NCBI GenBank assembly: GCA_947474805.1
Contig: CANJKM010000007.1
Span: 1-32,144, forward strand
Origin: Caulobacterales bacterium
GTDB lineage: Bacteria; Pseudomonadota; Alphaproteobacteria; Caulobacterales; Caulobacteraceae
Length of the DNA: 32,144 nt
Direction of reading: 5' to 3'
Part shown: piece after piece, positions 19,850 through 28,755 of the stretch
Layout: each line of letters opens with the position of its first letter
Position numbering within the stretch: position 1 is the first letter of the stretch
Program-made: the position numbers and the translations under genes
Notes under the pieces: generated by a model
Told to the model about the DNA's origin: nothing
Databases searched by the model: none
The model's input: the letters and a program-made list of their open reading frames with translations, nothing else

Positions 19850-20287
19850 GTGTTCAAATCGTTGGTCTATGTGGCCGCAGTCGCTTTCGCCGCCGGCCTT
19901 CCGACGGTGAGCAACGCTGCTCCGGCGGCGCGCAACTATGCTGGGATCATCCCCCAGGGCTCGAACATGTTGATGGTCTTCGCCAACCCGGTCGCGGGCA
20001 AGGAGGCCGAGTTCGCCGATTGGTACGAGACCCACATGAACGCCATGGCCAAACTGCCGGGGATGGTGCGCATCCAGCGCCTCCAGGCCGTTTCACGCCA
20101 GGGCCGTCCGGACGCCGCCTTCGGCTATTCGGTGTTGTATGAATACACTGGCGACGCCAACGAGATGCACCAGCGAATCCAGGCGGCGGTGAAGGACGGC
20201 AAGGTGGCGAGCCCTGATCCCCGCTATGTCGCCAAGTATGACTCGATGGTCTATCGCGCGGTGACGCCCGGCGTCGTTTCGAAATAG
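19850..20287 (+). CDS. Exported EthD-like / dimeric alpha-beta barrel protein
   Basis: GTG start, signal peptide FKSLVYVAAVAFAAGLPTVSNAAP; MLMVFANPVAGKEAEFADWYETHMNAMAKLPGMVRIQRL resembles EthD/ABM fold. Confidence 0.65.
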   Translation: MFKSLVYVAAVAFAAGLPTVSNAAPAARNYAGIIPQGSNMLMVFANPVAGKEAEFADWYETHMNAMAKLPGMVRIQRLQAVSRQGRPDAAFGYSVLYEYTGDANEMHQRIQAAVKDGKVASPDPRYVAKYDSMVYRAVTPGVVSK

Positions 20288-20351
20288 CAGCGACCCTTCT
20301 CCGACCTTTGGGCGAGAGCGGCCGTAAACGCCGCTCTCCGCATAGCAAAAA

Positions 20352-20381
20352 CGGCCCCGGCGCATCCGATCGCCGGGGCCG
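20352..20381 (-). terminator. Rho-independent terminator of the minus-strand DUF711 gene
   Basis: CGGCCCCGGCG-N8-CGCCGGGGCCG 11-bp stem; the minus strand continues TTTTTGC. A separate GAGAGCGGC/GCCGCTCTC hairpin at 20314-20338 follows the plus-strand gene. Confidence 0.8.
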
Positions 20382-20449
20382 TCCGCTTTGGGCTCTAAGG
20401 GGACTTGGAACTTGTAGCGGATGGTGGCGCGGGAGCGGCCGGTCCGGCG

Positions 20450-21685
20450 CTAATGAATCTTGGTGTTGACGATGCCGGGGGCGGTGAAGGCTGTTGTGTC
20501 GCCCTTGGCCTTGCCCGGCGAGGGCATCAGCCGAACGCTGAGCGGCTTGCTCCATTTGAAGGCGAGCCAGGAGGTATCGCCGATGATGCGGGCGATCTCC
20601 TGTTCGCTGACGGCGCCGGCCAGAGGCACCGTATCGACGCCCGCCGCGCAGACCGCCGACCAGGAGAGGATAGAGTCGAGCGTGAAGGTCCCTTCGGCCC
20701 AGCGTTTGGCGAGGGGGCCTTCCTCCATCACCGGGATCATCAGGCCTGAATAGCCGGTCCGCTTGACGGGCGTGGCCTGGACCGACCGGGTGATGATCCC
20801 CGCCGCGGTCATCGAGCCTGGGCTGCCGATCGGGGCGCCGAGGTAGGCTTCGAAAGCGGTGGCGATGGAGTAGTCGCCGCCCGGCGCCGGGGTGGCGTCG
20901 ATCCCTTCGTAGGTCCAGCCGGTGGCGGCGGCGACCTTGAGGGCGACGGCCTCGGCCTCCTTGGTGTAGCGCGAGAGTTCCTCGGTCAGGTGGGCCTGGG
21001 CCTCGACCGGATCGTGGTACTGGGCGAAGATGCGGTTGACGACATTGGCCGTCTCCATGGCGATGGCGAAATGCTTGCCGGGGCCGGTGTGCCAGGAGCC
21101 CGGGAAGTAGGGGCCATAGGGCTTCACCATGGCGGTGGCGGCGAAGAAGAAGTTGCCGTCCCCGTTGGGCGTCTTGGCGGCGATATCCTTGATTAGATGG
21201 GCGGTCTCACGCACTGCCCGCCAATGTATGCCCTTTTCGTCGGCGACCACGATGCTGGCGTTGGCGTAGCCCTCGGCGAGGATGGCTGGCAGGAGGGCGA
21301 GCGGGGCGGTGTCGTCGTTATCATTTAGCATAGCCGGGCCGATGTTGAGGGCGACGCGGTTGGCCTTGGCCCGGGCGTTGAGGGCCCTCAGCAGGGTGAT
21401 CGCGTCCTCGTGCTTCATGCCCTTGGTGTATTGCGGGAAGGGCTGGGTGGTGACCCGGCCGTTGGCGCCCGGAAAGCCGGCGTCGTTGAGGGCGGTCTTG
21501 GCGCTGGCCAGGAACTTTACCGTCTCGTCTATGCGGGCCGTGTAGTCGTCGGCGGAGACGTTGATGAAGGCCGTGACGGCGCGGATGCGCGGCCGGTCGG
21601 TCGCCGCCGTCTGGGCGAGGGCGGGGGCTCCTGTGGACAGGCCGATCAGCAGCCAGAGCCCGGCCGCCCAGTTCAAACTCCGCAT
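20450..21685 (-). CDS. DUF711 (UPF0210) family protein with signal peptide
   Basis: 411 aa; signal MRSLNWAAGLWLLIGLSTGAPALAQ; FFFAATAMVKPYGPYFPGSWH, GIDATPAP, GYSGLMIPVMEEGPLAKRW, LSWSAVCAAGVDTVPLAGAVSEQEIARIIGD. Confidence 0.88.
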   Translation of the reverse strand: MRSLNWAAGLWLLIGLSTGAPALAQTAATDRPRIRAVTAFINVSADDYTARIDETVKFLASAKTALNDAGFPGANGRVTTQPFPQYTKGMKHEDAITLLRALNARAKANRVALNIGPAMLNDNDDTAPLALLPAILAEGYANASIVVADEKGIHWRAVRETAHLIKDIAAKTPNGDGNFFFAATAMVKPYGPYFPGSWHTGPGKHFAIAMETANVVNRIFAQYHDPVEAQAHLTEELSRYTKEAEAVALKVAAATGWTYEGIDATPAPGGDYSIATAFEAYLGAPIGSPGSMTAAGIITRSVQATPVKRTGYSGLMIPVMEEGPLAKRWAEGTFTLDSILSWSAVCAAGVDTVPLAGAVSEQEIARIIGDTSWLAFKWSKPLSVRLMPSPGKAKGDTTAFTAPGIVNTKIH

Positions 21686-21731
21686 CTTCCCTCCAAACCG
21701 GTCAGGCCGGATAGCCAGTGCAATAGGATAT

Positions 21732-21751
21732 AGTTTAACAAGTCAACTGAG
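21732..21751. promoter_or_regulatory. Operator-like motif copy A (minus strand CTCAGTTGACTTGTTAAACT) upstream of DUF711
   Basis: 17/20 identical to the opposite-orientation motif at 23462-23481; quasi-palindromic AGTT-N9-AACT. Confidence 0.55.
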
Positions 21752-21778
21752 ATTTGATCTTGGCATCGCGATGGCTGT

Positions 21779-22591
21779 CTAGGCTTTGGAAAAGCGCAGG
21801 GCCGCGTCTTGCGCCGCTTTGTGCGCCATGGCCTCCATGCCGACGCGGCCGGACTTGATTTCGCGGACCAGCTCGGGCCCGGCGCGTTCGGGCGTGCCCG
21901 CGTCGAACGGCGGTTCGGGAGCATATTCGATCAGGAGCTGGACACGCTTGGCGGTGTGCTCATCGCGCAGCCTGGCGGCGAGGGTGAGGCCGAAGTCCAA
22001 GCCGGCGGTGACGGCGGCGCCGGTGATTCTGTTGCGGTCGGTGATGACGCGACCCGGCGTGTAGATGGCGCCCATGATGGGAAGGATGTCGGTGACCGTC
22101 CAGTTGCTGGTCGCCTTATAGCCCCGCAGCAGGCCCGCGGCGCCGAGCACCAAAGAGCCAGTGCAGACGGAGGTGACGAACTTGGCGCGGCTGCCGCGGT
22201 CGGCAAGGAAGTTCAATACCTCCGGGTCGTTCATGCAGGCGATCGTCCCCATGATCCCGCCGGGGACGAATAGGACGTCCAGATCCTTGGGGCAGTTGAC
22301 GAAGCTTGTGGTCGAGGCAATCGGCATCAGATCGGCCGCGATGGGCCCGACCTCTTTCCAAACGTAGTGGATCTCGCACTGGCAAATGTTGAGCACGGTG
22401 GCCGGGCCGATCAGGTCGAGCAGGACCATACGGGGATGGACCAGCATGGCGACCTTGGGTCGTGGCGCGCCCGGCGGAGGCGCATCGGCGGCGAGCGCTT
22501 CCGACCCAGGAAGGCCGGCTCCGCCCAGCGCGGCTCCGAGCGCCAGAAGCTGCATAAGCTTGCGGCGATCGGCATTCAGAATGTCGGACAT
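21779..22591 (-). CDS. DJ-1/PfpI family protein (isonitrile-hydratase-like) with Tat-like signal
   Basis: NADRRKLMQLLALGAALGGAGLPGSEALA; VLFVPGG, VTSVCTGSLVLGAAGLLRGYKATSNW catalytic-Cys elbow. Confidence 0.88.
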   Translation of the reverse strand: MSDILNADRRKLMQLLALGAALGGAGLPGSEALAADAPPPGAPRPKVAMLVHPRMVLLDLIGPATVLNICQCEIHYVWKEVGPIAADLMPIASTTSFVNCPKDLDVLFVPGGIMGTIACMNDPEVLNFLADRGSRAKFVTSVCTGSLVLGAAGLLRGYKATSNWTVTDILPIMGAIYTPGRVITDRNRITGAAVTAGLDFGLTLAARLRDEHTAKRVQLLIEYAPEPPFDAGTPERAGPELVREIKSGRVGMEAMAHKAAQDAALRFSKA

Positions 22592-22600
22592 GGGCTTCCT

Positions 22601-23443
22601 TTAGGCCCTATTGGTGCGGGCCTTGCCCGCCTTCACGAGGTCATCGCTGAAGCTGGCGATCATGCTCTGAACCAGGGACACGGATTCCGGCCAGGCCTTG
22701 TGCGGGCTGCCCGAATCGAAGGGCGGAGCCGGGTCGTACTCGGCCAGGAGCTGGCAAACACGGGCGTTGTCCGGCCCCCGCAGCAGGGCCGCGAGGTGAA
22801 GCCCGAAATCGATGCCGGCGGTCACACCGCCGCCGGTGATCCGGTTCCGGTCGACGACATAGCGGGCGTCGACCGGAATGGCGCCTACGGCCGGCAGAAC
22901 CTTGTCGCGAATGCCCCAGTTGGCGGTGGCGCGATAGCCCTTCAGCAGGCCAGCGGCGCCCAGGAGCAGGGGGCCGGTGCAGACAGCGGTCACGTAGCGC
23001 GCCCGCTCGCCCCGGTCGGCCAGGAAGTCGATGAGCTGGTCGTTCTTCATAGCGTCCAGGGTGGGGAAACCGGCGCCGGGCACGAAGAGGATGTCGACCG
23101 CTTTGGGCACATCGGCGTAGGTGGCCGTCGGCGACAGGGTGACGCCCTGGCCGCAAGCGACCGGGGCCATGGTCGGGGCGACCAGATGCACCTTAGCGCC
23201 CCGCATAGTGCTGAAGAAGTAGTGGGGCCCGATCAGGTCCAGAGCGGTCATGCCGGGATAGAGGACCATGGCGATGTACTCACCACCCGTGACCTTGGTG
23301 AAATAGCTGGGGTCGGCGCTGGGGCGCGGCCCGTGCTCGATCCGTTCGGTGACGGAGACGGGAGCGGCCTCGCCCTCGCCCCCAGCCAGGGCGGCGCCCG
23401 CCAGCAAGGCCGCCATGGCGATTTCGCGACGAGATAGCTTCAT
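22601..23443 (-). CDS. DJ-1/PfpI family protein (isonitrile-hydratase-like) with Tat-like signal, paralog
   Basis: MKLSRREIAMAALLAGAALAGGEGEA; ILFVPGAGFPTLDAM, VTAVCTGPLLLGAAGLLKGYRATANW; 9 bp upstream of the paralog at 21779-22591. Confidence 0.88.
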   Translation of the reverse strand: MKLSRREIAMAALLAGAALAGGEGEAAPVSVTERIEHGPRPSADPSYFTKVTGGEYIAMVLYPGMTALDLIGPHYFFSTMRGAKVHLVAPTMAPVACGQGVTLSPTATYADVPKAVDILFVPGAGFPTLDAMKNDQLIDFLADRGERARYVTAVCTGPLLLGAAGLLKGYRATANWGIRDKVLPAVGAIPVDARYVVDRNRITGGGVTAGIDFGLHLAALLRGPDNARVCQLLAEYDPAPPFDSGSPHKAWPESVSLVQSMIASFSDDLVKAGKARTNRA

Positions 23444-23461
23444 GTCGACCCCCAACCCGCT

Positions 23462-23484
23462 CTCAGTTTACTTGTATAACTGAG
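23462..23484. promoter_or_regulatory. Operator-like motif copy B CTCAGTTTACTTGTATAACTGAG upstream of the DJ-1/PfpI pair
   Basis: CTCAGTT-N9-AACTGAG perfect 7-bp dyad, 18 bp upstream of the ATG at 23443. Confidence 0.6.
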
Positions 23485-23514
23485 GGGCTCCGGTCATGCC
23501 GCGCCAATGTTGCG

Positions 23515-23874
23515 TCATATAGTGACAATGACGCCGTTGCACACCGCCACTGGCCAGGGCGTAAGGCCTGCGCCGAAGCATGGGCCGCCCAGGCAGGCGC
23601 CGTCCTCGACGGCGAAGAGGGCGCCGTGCCAGCTGCATTGGATTACTTCGCCGTCCGCGGCGAGATAGGCGTCGAGCTGCTGAGCGAGCGGCAGGCCCTG
23701 ATGCGGGCAGCGGTCGACGTAGCCCTTCACCGCGTCTCCCTTTCGGACCACGAAGCCGTGGAACCGCCCGGCCCGCAGCTGCAGCACGAAACCACGGGCG
23801 CCGGGGTCGGAGATCAGGTGTAGTTCGCCGAGGGCGACGCCCGGCGGCGTACGGGAGAGACGTTCGGCGGTCAC
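23515..23874 (-). CDS. Rieske (2Fe-2S) domain protein
   Basis: GTG start overlapping the maiA stop (GTGA); CPHQGLPLAQQLDAYLAADGEVIQCSWHGALF = CxH...CxxH Rieske ligands. Confidence 0.88.
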   Translation of the reverse strand: MTAERLSRTPPGVALGELHLISDPGARGFVLQLRAGRFHGFVVRKGDAVKGYVDRCPHQGLPLAQQLDAYLAADGEVIQCSWHGALFAVEDGACLGGPCFGAGLTPWPVAVCNGVIVTI

Positions 23875-24515
23875 GCCAAGGGGTCCGCGTCCGGTTGCCG
23901 GCTGGGGTGGGCGGCGGCGACGGGCTCTAGCGCCATCGCGGCGTCGGCGACGCGCCGGATGTTGGGGTAGGGATCGAACGGGACCTTGAACCGCTCGGCC
24001 GAATAGACCTGCGGGACGAGGCAGCAGTCGGCCAGGCTGATGCTGTCGCCGAAAGCGAAGGCCCTCCCGTGGCGGGCGATCAGGGTCTCGAGCGCGTCGA
24101 AGCCCTCGACGATCCAGAGGCGGATCCAGGCCTGAATGTCCGCCTCGCCGGCCTTGAACTGCGACTTGAGTTGATTGAGCACCCGGAGGTTGTTCAACGG
24201 GTGGATGTCGCAGGTGATCAGGGCCGCCATGGCCCGCACCTGGGCCCGATCCGCCGTCGAGGCCGGCAGAAGCGGCGGCTCCGGATAAGTCTCTTCCAGC
24301 CACTCCATGATGGCGCTGCTTTGGGTCAGGATCAGTCCGTCGGCGTCGAGCGTCGGCACCAGGCCCTGCGGCGACAGGGCAAGGTAGGTAGGGTCGCGCT
24401 GCTCTTGCCGGCGTAGGTCTCGCGTGACCTGTGAGAAGGTCGCGCCCTTAAGATTTAGAGCGATCCTGACCCGGTAGGCGGCGCTGGATCGCCAGTAGCC
24501 GTGCAGGGTGATCAT
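23871..24515 (-). CDS. maiA: Maleylacetoacetate isomerase (zeta-class GST)
   Basis: [74 protein letters not shown]. Confidence 0.95.
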   Translation of the reverse strand: MITLHGYWRSSAAYRVRIALNLKGATFSQVTRDLRRQEQRDPTYLALSPQGLVPTLDADGLILTQSSAIMEWLEETYPEPPLLPASTADRAQVRAMAALITCDIHPLNNLRVLNQLKSQFKAGEADIQAWIRLWIVEGFDALETLIARHGRAFAFGDSISLADCCLVPQVYSAERFKVPFDPYPNIRRVADAAMALEPVAAAHPSRQPDADPLA

Positions 24516-25816
24516 GGCTCGGACTGAGAGGCGAGGATGCGGGCGCGGCATTCGCCGAAGCCGATCGAGGCGGCGCCCGGAGCGCTGGCGCGGGCAACGA
24601 TGACCACTTCGTCGCCGTCCTCCAGGAAGGCGCGGGTCTCGCCGCTGGGGAGGGTGAGCGGCTGCCTGCCATTGCTGCTGATCTCCAGAAGGCTGCCGAA
24701 CGCTTCGCGCGTTTTGCCCGACAGGGTGCCGGTGCCGATCAGGTCGCCGGGCTGGAGGTTGCAGCCGCCCGACGCGTGGTGAGTGAAGATCTGGGCCACC
24801 GTCCAGTACATGGTGTCGGCGCCGGCGCGGCTGATCACCTGGGGCGCCAAACCCCCGGCTCGCATGCGCGCGGTGGAGATGCTGAGCGCGAGCTCGATCG
24901 CCAAAGCGCCGGCGGTCTGATCGCCGGCGTCCGACAGATAGGCCAGGGGCTGCGGATCATCCGCGGTTCGGGGCGGCTGAGGAATCCAGAAGGGCGCCAG
25001 GGCCTCGGCCGTCACCACCCAGGGCGATATGGTGGTGTGGAAGTTCTTCCCCAGAAAGGGACCGAGCGGCTGGTACTCCCAGGCCTGGATGTCGCGCGCC
25101 GACCAGTCGTTGAGGATGCAGGCGCCGGCGAAATGGTCCAGCGCCTTGTCGATGGGAATGGCCTGGCCCAGGGCGTTGCCCGGCCCGACCCACAGGCCGA
25201 GCTCCAATTCATAGTCGAGCTTGCCGCTGGGGGCGAAGACGGGCGGGGCGTCGGGGGCGGGCTTGATTTGCCCGCGCGGGCGGACGACCGGCTCACCCGA
25301 TGGGCGCACCGACGAGGCGCGGCCGTGGTAGCCGATCGGCACGTATTTGTCGTTCGGCATCAAGGGCGGGTCCGGCCGGAACAGACGGCCGACGTTCACC
25401 GCGTGGTTTATGCCCACGTAGAAGTCGGTGTAGTCGCCGATGCTGGCGGGGTTCCGCAGGCGGCATCCCTTCGCCTCGACCAGCATTGGCCGGACCAGGA
25501 TCTCGTGCGCCCGATCGGTCAGCAGACGGGAGACGTCGGCGCGAAGCGCCCGCCTCTCGGTCGCCGGCAAGGCCAATAGGGCGTTCAGCCGCGGCTCGCG
25601 GGCCGCCAACTGAACGGAGGCCGGGAGAAGGCCGGCCGTGGCGGCGGCGCGCAGATCCAGAATGGAGTCGCCGATGGCGACGCCGATGCGGGCGTCCTCA
25701 CCCGGTGGTTCGAATACGCCGAGCGGCAGGTTCTGGATCGGGAAGTCTCGGTGGTCGTCGGCGGACGCGACCCAGCTCTTGAGGTCGGGGGCGTGGGTCG
25801 AATCTAGAGATTTCAT
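24512..25816 (-). CDS. fahA: Fumarylacetoacetase
   Basis: 434 aa; [85 protein letters not shown]. Confidence 0.97.
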   Translation of the reverse strand: MKSLDSTHAPDLKSWVASADDHRDFPIQNLPLGVFEPPGEDARIGVAIGDSILDLRAAATAGLLPASVQLAAREPRLNALLALPATERRALRADVSRLLTDRAHEILVRPMLVEAKGCRLRNPASIGDYTDFYVGINHAVNVGRLFRPDPPLMPNDKYVPIGYHGRASSVRPSGEPVVRPRGQIKPAPDAPPVFAPSGKLDYELELGLWVGPGNALGQAIPIDKALDHFAGACILNDWSARDIQAWEYQPLGPFLGKNFHTTISPWVVTAEALAPFWIPQPPRTADDPQPLAYLSDAGDQTAGALAIELALSISTARMRAGGLAPQVISRAGADTMYWTVAQIFTHHASGGCNLQPGDLIGTGTLSGKTREAFGSLLEISSNGRQPLTLPSGETRAFLEDGDEVVIVARASAPGAASIGFGECRARILASQSEP

Positions 25817-27102
25817 ACTGGGAGCTGGGCCTTGGTGAAGCCGCTCCAGCAGTCGTCGTAGTCGGACTGCAGATGCGAACTTTCGAGAGCAAAACGGGTG
25901 GGCTGCAAGGGGCGGCGGCCTTCGAACATGAAGGCCATGGTGCCGTCGATCTTATGGGGCGGGTTCTGGGCCTGGATGGCGATCTCGTAGGTCGATCGAT
26001 CCGGGCCGTGATGGCTAATGCAATTGTGCAGCGAGGCGCCTCCCGGCACGAAACCGCCGAGCTTCGCGTCATAGGCGCCGGTGATGAGCCCCATGAACTC
26101 GCTCATGATGTTGCGGTGGAACCAGGGCGGCCGGAAGGTGTGCTCGGCCACCATCCAGCGCGGCGGGAAGATGACGAAATCGCAGTTGGCCGTGCCCGGG
26201 GTGTCGGTGGGCGAGGTCAGGACGGTGAAGATGGAGGGATCGGGGTGGTCGAAGCTGACCGTCCCGATCGTGTTGAAATTGGCGAGGTCGTATTTGTAGG
26301 GCGCGAAATTGCCGTGCCAAGCGACCACGTCGAGCGGCGACCAGGCGAGCTCGGTGCTCCACATTCGTCCCTGGTACTTCTGCACCCATTGGGTCGGGGT
26401 CTCGACGTCCTCGTACCAGGCGCAAGGCGTGAGGAAGTCGCGCGGATTGGCCAGACCGTTGGAGCCGATGGGGCCAAGCTCGGGGAGGCGGAACAGGGCG
26501 CCGTAGTTCTCGCAGACATAGCCGCGCGACGGGCCGGCGACACCGACCCGGAACTTCACCCCGCGCGGCACGACGGCGATCTCGCCGGGGGAGACGGAAA
26601 GGCGGCCAAGCTCGGTGTCGATGGCGAGCGCGCCCTCTTGCGGCAGGATCAGCAGCTCGCCGTCGGCGTTGGAGAACACCTTTCCGGTCATCGGGATGTC
26701 GGCGCGGTAGAGGTGCACGCCCATGCCGGAGGCGTCGGCCGGCGCGCCGCTGCCGGCGTAGGTGGCCAGGCCATCGACGAAGTCGGTCGGCTTTTCGGAG
26801 GGGGGCAGGGGGTCCCACCGGAGGCGGTTCGGCCCGGCCTCGGCCTCATCGAACGGCCCCGAGCGGATCAGAGGGGCGCCCCCGTAGGGCCCAAAGCGCG
26901 GGTGGCCCACGGTCGGCCGCAGGCGATAGAGCCAGGAGCGACGGTTCTCTCCGCGCGGGGCGGTGAAGGCGGCGCCGGAAATCTGTTCGGCGTAAAGCCC
27001 GTATGGCACGCGCTGGGGCGAGTTCTGGCCCGTAGGCAGGGCTCCAGCGACCGCTTCGGAAGCGAAGTCGTTGGCGAAACCGGAAAGGTAGTCTTGCACC
27101 AT
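25813..27102 (-). CDS. hmgA: Homogentisate 1,2-dioxygenase
   Basis: [86 protein letters not shown]. Confidence 0.98.
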   Translation of the reverse strand: MVQDYLSGFANDFASEAVAGALPTGQNSPQRVPYGLYAEQISGAAFTAPRGENRRSWLYRLRPTVGHPRFGPYGGAPLIRSGPFDEAEAGPNRLRWDPLPPSEKPTDFVDGLATYAGSGAPADASGMGVHLYRADIPMTGKVFSNADGELLILPQEGALAIDTELGRLSVSPGEIAVVPRGVKFRVGVAGPSRGYVCENYGALFRLPELGPIGSNGLANPRDFLTPCAWYEDVETPTQWVQKYQGRMWSTELAWSPLDVVAWHGNFAPYKYDLANFNTIGTVSFDHPDPSIFTVLTSPTDTPGTANCDFVIFPPRWMVAEHTFRPPWFHRNIMSEFMGLITGAYDAKLGGFVPGGASLHNCISHHGPDRSTYEIAIQAQNPPHKIDGTMAFMFEGRRPLQPTRFALESSHLQSDYDDCWSGFTKAQLPV

Positions 27103-27104
27103 GA

Positions 27105-28163
27105 TTAGGCGTCCACCGTGATCACGCCGCGCCGGATCTGGTCGAGTTCGATCGACTCGAACAGGGCCTGGAAGTTGCCGTTGCCAAAACCCTGGTTGCC
27201 CTTGCGCTGGATGATTTCGAAGAAGATCGGGCCGAACAGATTGTTGCTGAAAATCTGCAAGAGGACGCCCTCCCGGCTCACATCGCCGTCGATCAGGATG
27301 CGGTTCCGACGCAGCCGGTCCAAGTCCTCGCCGTGGCCCGGAACGCGCTCGTCGACCAATTCGTAGTAGGTCTCGATGGTGTCCTGCAGCACTAAGCCCC
27401 GAGCGCGCAGCGTCTCGACCGTGCCGTAGATGTCGTCGGTGGTGAAGGCTAGGTGCTGGATGCCCTCGCCATTGTACTCGCGCAGGAACTCCTCGATCTG
27501 GCTCTTGTCGTCCTGGCTTTCGTTGAGGGGGATTCGGATCGCGCCGTCGGGGGCGATCATGGCCTGACTGAAGAGGCCCGTGGCCTGGCCCTTGATGTCG
27601 AAATACTTCTGCTCGTCGAAGCCGAAGATCTGCCGGTAGAACTCCGACCAGGTCCGCATCTCGCCGCGCCGGACATTGTGGGTCAGGTGGTCGAGCTGGA
27701 GGAGGCCGACCCTGTTCGCGGCTGCGGCCTCGGCGGCGCCGGGAATCGGCTCCCAATCCGCGAAGGCTTGGCCCGCGCCGACCAGATAGAGATAGGATCC
27801 GCCAATCCCTTCGAGCACCCGTGCGCTCGGCCCGAGCAGCGAACGGGCAGGATCGCCCGCCTTGGCTCCGCGCCGAAGCGCCTCCTTGTAAGCGTATTCG
27901 GGCGCAGCGACCTTGAAGGCCATGCCGTTGGCGGAGGGTCCGTGCTGCGCGCGGAAGTCCGCGACCTGCCCCGATGGCTCTTCGTTGACGACGAGGTTGA
28001 TCCGGCCCTGGGTGTAGAGCGTGGCCGCCTTGGTCGGGTGGCGGGCGGCGCCGGCGAAGCCAAACAGCTCCAAAGTCGTCTTCATCGCGGCTGGATCGGC
28101 GCTGGTGAACTCGACGAAGGCGAAGCCGTCCAGGCCCAGCGGGTTGTCGCGATCGTAATTCAT
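27105..28163 (-). CDS. hppD: 4-hydroxyphenylpyruvate dioxygenase
   Basis: [86 protein letters not shown]. Confidence 0.97.
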   Translation of the reverse strand: MNYDRDNPLGLDGFAFVEFTSADPAAMKTTLELFGFAGAARHPTKAATLYTQGRINLVVNEEPSGQVADFRAQHGPSANGMAFKVAAPEYAYKEALRRGAKAGDPARSLLGPSARVLEGIGGSYLYLVGAGQAFADWEPIPGAAEAAAANRVGLLQLDHLTHNVRRGEMRTWSEFYRQIFGFDEQKYFDIKGQATGLFSQAMIAPDGAIRIPLNESQDDKSQIEEFLREYNGEGIQHLAFTTDDIYGTVETLRARGLVLQDTIETYYELVDERVPGHGEDLDRLRRNRILIDGDVSREGVLLQIFSNNLFGPIFFEIIQRKGNQGFGNGNFQALFESIELDQIRRGVITVDA

Positions 28164-28239
28164 GGAAACGGCTCCAGCATGAGGTCTGCGAAGCAGACTA
28201 TCCACGATGCCCGAGCGCGTCCGTTCAGATGGTGGGTTA

Positions 28240-28258
28240 ATTCCAAGAATTGTGGAAT
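28240..28258. promoter_or_regulatory. Inverted repeat ATTCCA-N7-TGGAAT between divergent hppD and Lrp-family gene
   Basis: 6-bp perfect arms in an AT-rich patch; a second dyad CCAT-N7-ATGG lies at 28277-28291. Confidence 0.5.
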
Positions 28259-28299
28259 ATATGTTTCGACTATTGGCCATATAGCAAATGGTTTGTTCC

Positions 28300-28755
28300 A
28301 TGGATGCGCTAGATCGCAACATTGTAATCGCCCTGCAGCGGGAAGGCGGGCTGAGCCACGCCGCCCTGGCCGAGCGGGTTGGGGCCTCCCAGGCCGCGTG
28401 CTGGCGCCGGGTGAAAGCCCTGGAAGCGGCGGGTGTCCTGGGCCCGACCGTGCGATTGGTCGAACCGGGCGCGGTGCAACTGACCGTGACGGTGATCTGT
28501 CAGGTGCGGTTGAAAAATCATCTGCCTGAGAGCACGCGGCAGTTCGAAAGCTTCGTGTCGACCCAGCCTGAGATCATGGAGTGCTATTCCATGTCGGGGG
28601 AGTGGGACTACCTGCTGAGAGTCGTCGCTAAGGATGTCGCCGGCTATGAGACGTTCTTGATGCGGCACCTTTTGCCCCAGCCTTCAGTAGCGACGGCGGC
28701 GTCTCATTTCGCCCTGCGCGAGGTGAAATACACTACCGTCCTGCCCATCCCCTAG
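28300..28755 (+). CDS. Lrp/AsnC family transcriptional regulator
   Basis: MDALDRNIVIALQREGGLSHAALAERVGASQAACWRRVKALEAAGVL (HTH) + C-terminal RAM-like domain; possible earlier ATG at 28288. Confidence 0.95.
   Translation: MDALDRNIVIALQREGGLSHAALAERVGASQAACWRRVKALEAAGVLGPTVRLVEPGAVQLTVTVICQVRLKNHLPESTRQFESFVSTQPEIMECYSMSGEWDYLLRVVAKDVAGYETFLMRHLLPQPSVATAASHFALREVKYTTVLPIP

Noticed and set aside
19573-20142. 189-aa plus-strand ORF upstream of and overlapping the EthD-like gene
   Set aside because: Arg/Gly-rich out-of-frame tail overlaps the better-supported exported protein; no motif support for the N-terminal half
22367-23437. 356-aa plus-strand ORF over the DJ-1/PfpI genes
   Set aside because: Antisense to two recognisable paralogs; compositionally shadow-like
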